A stretch of DNA of 11,494 bases from Methanosarcinales archaeon. GTDB taxonomy: Archaea; Halobacteriota; Methanosarcinia; Methanosarcinales; Methanogasteraceae. The stretch covers positions 1-11,494 of the forward strand of contig DAOWIV010000281.1 of assembly GCA_030640725.1 (NCBI GenBank). The letters are read 5' to 3'. Made by a program: the position numbers and the translations under genes. Positions 7,899-11,494 of this stretch are shown in pieces. Numbering within the stretch: position 1 is the first letter of the stretch; each line of letters begins with the position of its first letter. The notes under the pieces are model-generated. The model saw only the letters and a program-made list of their open reading frames with translations. It was not told where the DNA came from and made no database searches.

Positions 7899-7926
7899 AC
7901 CGATGACGGATTTAATCCAGAAGGAG
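7899..7926 (+). promoter_or_regulatory. Hairpin with kink-turn-like internal loop beside the rpl7ae ribosome-binding site
   Basis: GGAT-TTA-ATCC (7908-7918) is a perfect 4-bp hairpin. It is flanked by GAC on the 5' side and AGA on the 3' side, which can form the tandem sheared G-A and A-G pairs of a kink-turn, with GAT (7902-7904) as the three-base bulge. The outer stem is poor: only CC (7900-7901) against GG (7923-7924), with an extra A. Those GG bases belong to the Shine-Dalgarno site. Archaeal L7Ae binds kink-turns and has been shown to repress its own mRNA in Sulfolobus; the same role here is a guess. Confidence 0.25.
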
Positions 7927-7933
7927 ATATAAA

Positions 7934-8299
7934 ATGGCACAAATGTATGTTACCTACGAGGTTCCGGACGACCTGCGTGAAAAAGCGTTGGAATCGCTGG
8001 AACTCGCAAGAGATACGGGAAAGATCAAGAAAGGAACGAATGAAGCAACAAAATCAGTCGAACGTGGGGTAGCCCAGATGGTATTGATTGGCGAGGATGT
8101 TAACCCGCCAGAGATCGTGGCACACCTGCCCATGCTCTGCGACGAGAAGAAGATCCCGTACGTGTATATAAAAAACCAGGATGAACTCGGGGCTGCATGT
8201 GGTTTTGGGGTCGGCTGCGCCGCTGTTGCAATCATCAATGCAGGAAAAGGCAAGAGTCTGATCGAGGAACTCGCAGGCAAGATCGCATCGTTGAGGTGA
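7934..8299 (+). CDS. rpl7ae: Ribosomal protein L7Ae (eL8), kink-turn binding protein
   Basis: The 121-residue protein has the L7Ae/L30e fold signature: the RNA-binding segment KGTNEATKSVERG, then VLIGEDVNPPEIVAHLP and IPYVYIKNQDELGAACG. In archaea L7Ae is both a 50S ribosomal protein and the kink-turn binding core of C/D and H/ACA RNPs and of RNase P. A strong Shine-Dalgarno site, AAGGAGAT, sits 5 bases before ATG 7934. It heads the usual archaeal cluster with rps28e, rpl24e and ndk. Its stop TGA lies inside the GAGGTGAT ribosome-binding site of the next gene, so translation is likely coupled. Length is normal. Confidence 0.96.
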   Translation: MAQMYVTYEVPDDLREKALESLELARDTGKIKKGTNEATKSVERGVAQMVLIGEDVNPPEIVAHLPMLCDEKKIPYVYIKNQDELGAACGFGVGCAAVAIINAGKGKSLIEELAGKIASLR

Positions 8300-8303
8300 T
8301 GTT

Positions 8304-8528
8304 GTGGCAGAAGATATGGGCGATGGGGGATATCCTGCCGAAGTGGTTGAGGTCGTTGGAACGACAGGCATGCACGGAGAGGCGACCCAGATCAACTGCA
8401 GGGTGCTCGACGGACGGGACAAGGGCAGAGTCATCGCCAGGAACTGCATAGGTCCTGTACAGGTCGGGGATATCCTGATACTGATCGAAACGTCGAGAGA
8501 AGCCAAAAAATTGACAACTGGTAGGTGA
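8304..8528 (+). CDS. rps28e: Ribosomal protein S28e
   Basis: The 74-residue product is the small-subunit protein eS28, an OB-fold protein near the mRNA exit region. AEVVEVVGTTGMHGEATQI, CRVLDGRDKGRVIARN and GPVQVGDILILIETSREA are the family hallmarks, the last being the conserved C-terminal GDILxLxETxREA. Translation starts at GTG 8304, with GGTGAT (8295-8300) as ribosome-binding site overlapping the rpl7ae stop. It ends in TGA, whose bases overlap the GGTGA that probably serves the next gene. The tail KKLTTGR is a few residues longer than the usual ARKLR ending. Confidence 0.94.
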   Translation: MAEDMGDGGYPAEVVEVVGTTGMHGEATQINCRVLDGRDKGRVIARNCIGPVQVGDILILIETSREAKKLTTGR

Positions 8529-8533
8529 GGCGA

Positions 8534-8698
8534 TTGGAGCAAATGACCTGTTCGTTCTGCGGAAACGCCATAGAACCCGGCACCGGTAAGATGTTTATTA
8601 AAAGGGATGGCACAGTCTATTATTTCTGTAAATCCAAGTGCCAGAACAACTTCAAGCTCAAAAGAGTCCCGAGGAAGACTGAGTGGGTAAGGAAGTGA
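8534..8698 (+). CDS. rpl24e: Ribosomal protein L24e (zinc ribbon)
   Basis: A 54-residue frame from TTG 8534 reads (M)EQMTCSFCGNAIEPGTGKMF and ends at TGA 8696-8698. It carries a zinc-ribbon C-x2-C (CSFC) and C-x3-C (CKSKC), and the EPGTGKMF and RKTEW motifs of archaeal eL24. TTG is preferred because GGTGA (8524-8528) lies 5 bases upstream and archaeal homologues commonly begin ME before the first Cys by several residues. An ATG at 8543 (51 residues) with GGAG 3 bases upstream is the alternative. It is the third gene of the ribosomal cluster and is followed by ndk after 52 bp. Confidence 0.9.
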   Translation: MEQMTCSFCGNAIEPGTGKMFIKRDGTVYYFCKSKCQNNFKLKRVPRKTEWVRK

Positions 8699-8750
8699 AA
8701 AACATCCGGGTGTTTGGTTCGCATTCAAAGACCGGGTCGAGAGAGATTAA

Positions 8751-9200
8751 ATGGAACAGACATACGTAATGATCAAGCCAGACGGAGTGCAGCGTGGGTT
8801 GATCGGCGATATCGTATCCAGAATCGAGCAAAAAGGTCTCAGGATCGTTGCGATGCAGATGCGCATGATCGCTGACGATGTTGCGCGCAGGCATTATGCG
8901 GAACACGTCGAAAAGGACTTTTTCAAATTCCTGATCGATTTTGTCACCTCGTCCCCGGTCGTCTGCATGGTCGTGGAAGGAGAAAACGCAGTCGCAGCGA
9001 TGCGCATGATGAGCGGCGCAACCAACCCGATGGACGCTTCTGTTGGCACTATCAGGGGTGATTTCGGTCTGGATGTCGGCAGGAACATCATCCACACCGC
9101 AGATTCACTCGAATCGGCAGAACGTGAGATTGCAATACATTTCACCGGCGGAGAGATGATCAAATACACGCGGGCAGAGGAAATGTGGGTGTATGAGTAA
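8751..9200 (+). CDS. ndk: Nucleoside diphosphate kinase
   Basis: This 149-residue enzyme moves the gamma-phosphate from ATP to other NDPs through a phospho-histidine. All active-site residues can be placed: Lys9 (VMIKPDG), Tyr49, Phe57, Thr91, Arg102 (GTIRGDFG), Asn112 and the phosphorylated His115 in RNIIHTADS, each offset by two from the common numbering. Length is typical of archaeal and bacterial forms. A GAGAGA purine run lies before ATG 8751. It is the fourth member of the rpl7ae-rps28e-rpl24e-ndk cluster; infB, which often follows in archaea, is not next. It ends with TAA. Confidence 0.97.
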   Translation: MEQTYVMIKPDGVQRGLIGDIVSRIEQKGLRIVAMQMRMIADDVARRHYAEHVEKDFFKFLIDFVTSSPVVCMVVEGENAVAAMRMMSGATNPMDASVGTIRGDFGLDVGRNIIHTADSLESAEREIAIHFTGGEMIKYTRAEEMWVYE

Positions 9201-9206
9201 ATATAC
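9198..9206 (+). promoter_or_regulatory. TATA-like element before cooC
   Basis: TAAATATAC overlaps the ndk stop codon and is about 42 bp (centre to start) ahead of the cooC ATG at 9244. It predicts a start of transcription near 9228 and a short leader. It suggests that cooC can be transcribed independently of the ribosomal cluster. Confidence 0.4.
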
Positions 9207-9243
9207 CCGATGACCGGGCTGTCCACCCAAAAACCGCATCAGG

Positions 9244-10014
9244 ATGAAGATCGCAATCACAGGCAAAGGCGGCGTTGGAAAGACCACGCTTGCAGGCACG
9301 CTTGCCAGGATATTTGCAAAAGACGGCTTTTCGGTTCTTGCAATCGATGCCGACCCTGACATGAACCTAGCGTCAGCAATCGGCATCAAAAACCCGCCCG
9401 CCCCGCTCACAGAACACAAGAAACTGATCGAGGAGCGGGCAGGCACCGGCGTGGGCGGCATCTTCAAACTGAATCCGAAGGTGGACGATATCGTCGGGCG
9501 GTTCGGCGCAACCGAGCAGGGCATCTCCATGATCACGATGGGCACCGTCGATAGGGGCGGATCCGGGTGTATGTGTCCTGCATCCTCGCTTTTGCGCGCG
9601 TTGATGCGCCACGTCCTGCTGCGGGAGCAAAGTGTCGTGATCCTTGATATGGAGGCTGGTATCGAGCATCTCGGACGTGGAACTGCCCGCGGGGTCGATC
9701 TGATGATCGTAGTGGTCGAACCCGGGGCAAGATCGATCGAGACAGCGACGCGGATCCAAAAATTGAGCAAAGAGATCGGAATCGAGAGATTGTGTGCCGT
9801 GATCAACAAAGCGAGCGATCGCAACCGCGATGCGATCCGTGCGCATCTGGACCGGCTCGGGATTGATGTGATCGGGGAGATTCCATATAGCGATGCCCTG
9901 ATACAGGCGGACATGGCTGGACATGCGCCGTTTGATGCTGGTGGCGATGTGGTTCTCGCGATTGAGCGGATAAGGGATGCGATCATGGCGCCGGTGCTTG
10001 TCCGGCAGAAGTGA
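9244..10014 (+). CDS. cooC: CooC-type carbon monoxide dehydrogenase accessory ATPase (nickel insertion)
   Basis: The 256-residue protein belongs to the MinD/NifH-like deviant Walker A ATPases. It has GKGGVGKTT (7-15, signature Lys8 and catalytic Lys13), switch I DADPDMNLA (36-44) and switch II LDMEAGIEHLGRG with Asp135. The C-x-C pair Cys109/Cys111 in GGSGCMCP is the metal-binding dimer-interface motif of CooC, separating it from MinD and NifH. CooC supplies Ni for the C-cluster of CODH, which in methanogens and ANME archaea is part of the acetyl-CoA decarbonylase/synthase complex. No CODH subunit gene is in the window. The start is ATG 9244; upstream is only a weak AGG. It lies where infB often is in archaeal ndk clusters, but has its own TATA-like element and a terminator behind it. 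Confidence 0.9.
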   Translation: MKIAITGKGGVGKTTLAGTLARIFAKDGFSVLAIDADPDMNLASAIGIKNPPAPLTEHKKLIEERAGTGVGGIFKLNPKVDDIVGRFGATEQGISMITMGTVDRGGSGCMCPASSLLRALMRHVLLREQSVVILDMEAGIEHLGRGTARGVDLMIVVVEPGARSIETATRIQKLSKEIGIERLCAVINKASDRNRDAIRAHLDRLGIDVIGEIPYSDALIQADMAGHAPFDAGGDVVLAIERIRDAIMAPVLVRQK

Positions 10015-10057
10015 TTCTGTGGGCGGATTCCGGGCGTGAGCGCAAAGTGGGCGTAAG

Positions 10058-10086
10058 TTTTACGGGTGTTTTGATGGAGAGTTTTT
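10058..10086 (+). terminator. T-tract terminator after cooC
   Basis: Three T-tracts occur 44 to 72 bases after the cooC stop: TTTT at 10058-10061, TTTT at 10069-10072 and TTTTT at 10082-10086. Short repeated U-tracts downstream of genes are the signal used by archaeal RNA polymerase together with aCPSF1. No stem is needed and none is evident. Confidence 0.5.
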
Positions 10087-10113
10087 CTGAATGCCTGTAA
10101 CCCTCGTGTGTGC

Positions 10114-10164
10114 GGGGGTGGGGGCTTTCGGAAGGGGGGGCGGTTCGTGGTTGGGGTTTGGGGG
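10114..10164 (+). other. G-rich tract, potential G-quadruplex
   Basis: Five G-runs of 5, 5, 7, 4 and 5 bases occur on the plus strand at 10114-10118, 10120-10124, 10134-10140, 10153-10156 and 10160-10164, with intervening segments of 1, 9, 12 and 3 bases. This satisfies a relaxed G-quadruplex pattern. It lies between the cooC terminator and the promoter of the small antitoxin frame and has no coding explanation. Confidence 0.5.
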
Positions 10165-10173
10165 TTTTGAGCG

Positions 10174-10185
10174 AATATTTTTAAG
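10174..10185 (+). promoter_or_regulatory. TATA-like element before the AF2212-type frame
   Basis: AATATTTTTAAG lies about 30 bp before the GGTGA ribosome-binding site and the following ATG codons. It immediately follows the G-rich tract. It is a plausible archaeal promoter on position and composition only. Confidence 0.35.
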
Positions 10186-10217
10186 CATGGGGACCTGACT
10201 TGATTTTGGTGATGGTT

Positions 10218-10361
10218 ATGCGAATGAAAGCGATATACAAGGACGAGGTTTTGAAGCCACTTACGAAGCCGGATTTGAGAGAAGGGGAGGAAGTTGAAAT
10301 AAGTATAGTGCCCATGTCTTTATCTAAGTGTCGATCATCGGTTTTAGTCTGCTCTGCGTAG
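10218..10361 (+). CDS. AF2212/DUF104-type antitoxin remnant, without toxin
   Basis: From ATG 10218 the frame gives 47 residues; in-frame ATGs also occur at 10212 and 10224. GGTGA at 10208-10212 is 5 bases before 10218 and decides this start. The first part, MKAIYKDEVLKPLTKPDLRE with GEEVEISI after it, matches the compact pattern of AF2212-like (DUF104) antitoxins, which pair with PIN-domain VapC-type RNase toxins. After ISIVPM the sequence (SLSKCRSSVLVCSA) no longer looks like the family, whose members usually have 60-75 residues. No PIN-domain gene follows. It is therefore probably an orphan or truncated antitoxin, perhaps no longer functional. It is too short for confident detection by eye alone, but the ribosome-binding site and the motif agree. 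Confidence 0.55.
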   Translation: MRMKAIYKDEVLKPLTKPDLREGEEVEISIVPMSLSKCRSSVLVCSA

Positions 10362-10486
10362 CCAAAAAGTAGCACCATTTAAGATATTGCTCAGCAAACA
10401 TAGCAGGGTCTTCGATGCTCCGGGATATTGCTGATATGAATCGCATCAGAACCCAGTGTGCATAGATGTGTCACAAATCCGACACG

Positions 10487-10494
10487 TTTAAAAT
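10487..10494 (+). promoter_or_regulatory. TATA box, nucleotidylyltransferase gene
   Basis: TTTAAAAT lies 38 bp (centre to start) before the TTG start at 10528. It predicts transcription from about 10515, which keeps the GGTGA ribosome-binding site in the mRNA. A 5-bp inverted repeat, GTGTC (10469-10473) and GACAC (10481-10485), abuts it upstream. Confidence 0.45.
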
Positions 10495-10517
10495 GAAAGC
10501 ACTGCCATAAATAAACG

Positions 10518-10522
10518 GGTGA
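10518..10522 (+). promoter_or_regulatory. Ribosome-binding site that selects the TTG start at 10528
   Basis: GGTGA is a full match to the core of the archaeal anti-Shine-Dalgarno sequence and is 5 bases before TTG. The protein similarity (KAVILAAGEG) begins immediately after this TTG, so the start is well supported in spite of the rare codon. Confidence 0.7.
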
Positions 10523-10527
10523 ATCGA

Positions 10528-11494
10528 TTGAAGGCAGTTATTCTTGCAGCCGGCGAAGGAATGCGGTGCAGACCACTGACGCTCACACGATCGAAGGTGA
10601 TGCTCCGGATCGCAAACAAACCGATGATTGAGTATGTGGTGCGGGCACTCTCAGAGAGCGACATCACAGACATTCTCATGGTCGTGGGATATGCAAAAGA
10701 GCGCATCATGAATTATTTCGGAAACGGAAATGATTTCGATGTGCATATCGAATATGTGGAGCAGAAACAGCAGCTTGGCACAGCACACGCGATAAAACAG
10801 GCGAAGGATTCTGTTGGAGACGAGTTTCTCGTGTTAAACGGAGATAATCTTGTCAGCGCAGATACAATTGCGGATATCACGAAGAGACACACCAAAGGCA
10901 CGTCGATCCTGACAACGTCCAGGATGGACACATCCGGGTATGCGCTGGTGATTGAGAGTGATGGGGTGGTCCGGGAAATTGTTGAGGGGCTGACACTGAA
11001 GAATGTCCGCAATACTAAAACAGGCATATATGTCTCCAATCGGACGATCTTTGATGCGATCGAGGAGGTTCTGCAGTCCGATGCCAGCAAATCCGAGATC
11101 ACAGGCTCAATACAGCGGATGATTGAGGGTGAGGGCGTGGTCAAGAAGATTGTTGAGGGACAGATGCTGAAGAACGTCCACAATATCAACACAGGCATCT
11201 ACATCTTTGATCGGACGATCTTTGATGCGATTGAGGAGACTCTGCAGGCTGATGCCAGTGATGTCAGCGAATTCGGGATCACCGACTCGATACAGCGGAT
11301 GATCGATGCAGGCTACGAGGTGCATGCGCACCGGACAGACCACACGTGGACCGATGTGATCCATTCATGGGACCTGCTTGGCGTGAATGCGATGATCCTT
11401 GAGGGCGTGCCTGATTCGGTGCACGGACCAGACAGCAAAGTCTATGACCGCGTGGTTCTTGGCAGGGATTCAGTGATCGGCGAGAACTCCCATA
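10528..11494 (+). CDS. GlmU-like sugar-1-phosphate nucleotidylyltransferase/acetyltransferase, N-terminal part, with internal duplication
   Basis: A frame from TTG 10528 stays open to the right edge, giving 322 residues. It begins KAVILAAGEGMRCRPLTLTR followed by SKVMLRIANKP, the nucleotide-binding signature of NDP-sugar pyrophosphorylases, with Lys23 kept. Asp106 in LNGDN is the metal-binding Asp, and WTDVIHSWDLL (274-284) is the end of the catalytic domain. SVHGPDSKVYDRVVLGRDSVIGENS at the edge begins the left-handed beta-helix of hexapeptide repeats, so the whole protein is probably bifunctional, making a UDP- or dTDP-activated sugar for cell-surface glycans. Residues 145-201 and 202-261 are two copies of one segment that homologues have once. 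The usual EKP motif is EG in both copies. Either the enzyme accepts the enlargement or activity is altered; there is no stop or frameshift in the visible part. Confidence 0.88.
   Translation, partial: MKAVILAAGEGMRCRPLTLTRSKVMLRIANKPMIEYVVRALSESDITDILMVVGYAKERIMNYFGNGNDFDVHIEYVEQKQQLGTAHAIKQAKDSVGDEFLVLNGDNLVSADTIADITKRHTKGTSILTTSRMDTSGYALVIESDGVVREIVEGLTLKNVRNTKTGIYVSNRTIFDAIEEVLQSDASKSEITGSIQRMIEGEGVVKKIVEGQMLKNVHNINTGIYIFDRTIFDAIEETLQADASDVSEFGITDSIQRMIDAGYEVHAHRTDHTWTDVIHSWDLLGVNAMILEGVPDSVHGPDSKVYDRVVLGRDSVIGENSH
10960..11310 (+). repeat. Tandem in-frame duplication inside the nucleotidylyltransferase gene
   Basis: Copy 1 is 10960-11130 (57 codons) and copy 2 is 11131-11310 (60 codons, with a 9-base insertion near DVSEFG). 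By my hand alignment about 40 of 57 aligned residues are identical, and shared stretches include RTIFDAIEE and SIQRMI. At DNA level the longest shared run is CGGACGATCTTTGATGCGAT. The copies are clearly related but diverged, so the event is not recent and the frame has been kept since. Confidence 0.85.

Noticed and set aside
7706..7906. 66-codon plus-strand frame between cfbB and rpl7ae
   Set aside because: It overlaps the end of cfbB and contains the rpl7ae TATA box; no motif is seen.
8054..8728. 224-codon minus-strand frame
   Set aside because: It lies opposite rpl7ae, rps28e and rpl24e, all of which have clear motifs and ribosome-binding sites.
9105..9986. Long 293-codon frame on the minus strand
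   Set aside because: It is antisense to cooC and the end of ndk, rich in Ser, Arg, Ile and Pro as expected of a shadow frame, and cooC is strongly supported.
10713..11198. 161-codon minus-strand frame with an internal repeat
   Set aside because: It is the antisense shadow of the nucleotidylyltransferase; its repeat simply reflects the duplication in the real gene.
1..11494. CRISPR array, tRNA, rRNA or insertion sequence
   Set aside because: I found no regularly spaced repeats beyond the two described, no cloverleaf with a TTC-arm pattern in the gaps, and no transposase or terminal inverted repeats.

Overview
The window looks like a piece of a methanogen- or ANME-type euryarchaeal chromosome. 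The genes that support this are a KH-domain CPSF ribonuclease (aCPSF1), a proteasome beta subunit, an L7Ae-S28e-L24e ribosomal cluster, a CfbB/CbiA-type a,c-diamide synthase and a CooC-type Ni-insertion ATPase. Promoters are archaeal (AT-rich TATA elements about 25 to 35 bp before starts), Shine-Dalgarno sites are mostly of the GGTGA/GGAG type, and GTG and TTG starts occur. The combination of corrin or F430 synthesis with a CODH maturation factor points towards the Methanosarcinales / Syntrophoarchaeum / ANME neighbourhood, but the sequence alone does not fix the lineage.

Left block, 1-3309, minus strand: the upstream part of a putative defence operon. A DUF499 P-loop ATPase is followed, with a one-base TGATG overlap, by a DUF3780 protein that runs off the left edge. 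These two families usually occur with a DUF1156 DNA methylase and a helicase, which would lie to the left. The DUF499 gene carries an in-frame TAA about 16 codons after its natural GTG start, while the family-like N-terminal sequence continues in the same frame on both sides of the stop.

3310-3621: a gap holding the presumed DUF499 promoter, an AT-rich stretch and a GC-rich stretch with no recognisable gene. 3622-6192, minus strand: psmB then aCPSF1, 21 bp apart and probably one transcript, joining protein turnover with transcription termination and RNA processing. A 22-bp tandem repeat lies over the predicted psmB transcription start.

6399-7715, plus strand: cfbB/cbiA with its own promoter. 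7934-9200, plus strand: rpl7ae, rps28e, rpl24e, ndk from a clear TATA box; the leader has a weak kink-turn-like hairpin next to the rpl7ae ribosome-binding site. infB, the common fifth member of this archaeal cluster, is absent and a separately promoted cooC follows (9244-10014).

10015-10527: T-tracts suited to archaeal termination, a strongly G-rich tract, then a tiny AF2212/DUF104-type antitoxin reading frame without a toxin partner and with an unrelated tail. 10528-11494: the first 322 codons of a GlmU-like sugar-1-phosphate nucleotidylyltransferase/acetyltransferase starting at TTG, in which a segment of about 57 codons is tandemly duplicated inside the catalytic domain.

The strongest unusual observations are the nonsense codon in the DUF499 defence ATPase and the internal duplication in the nucleotidylyltransferase. 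I did not find a convincing complete new system; the most promising lead is the defence operon entering from the left edge.
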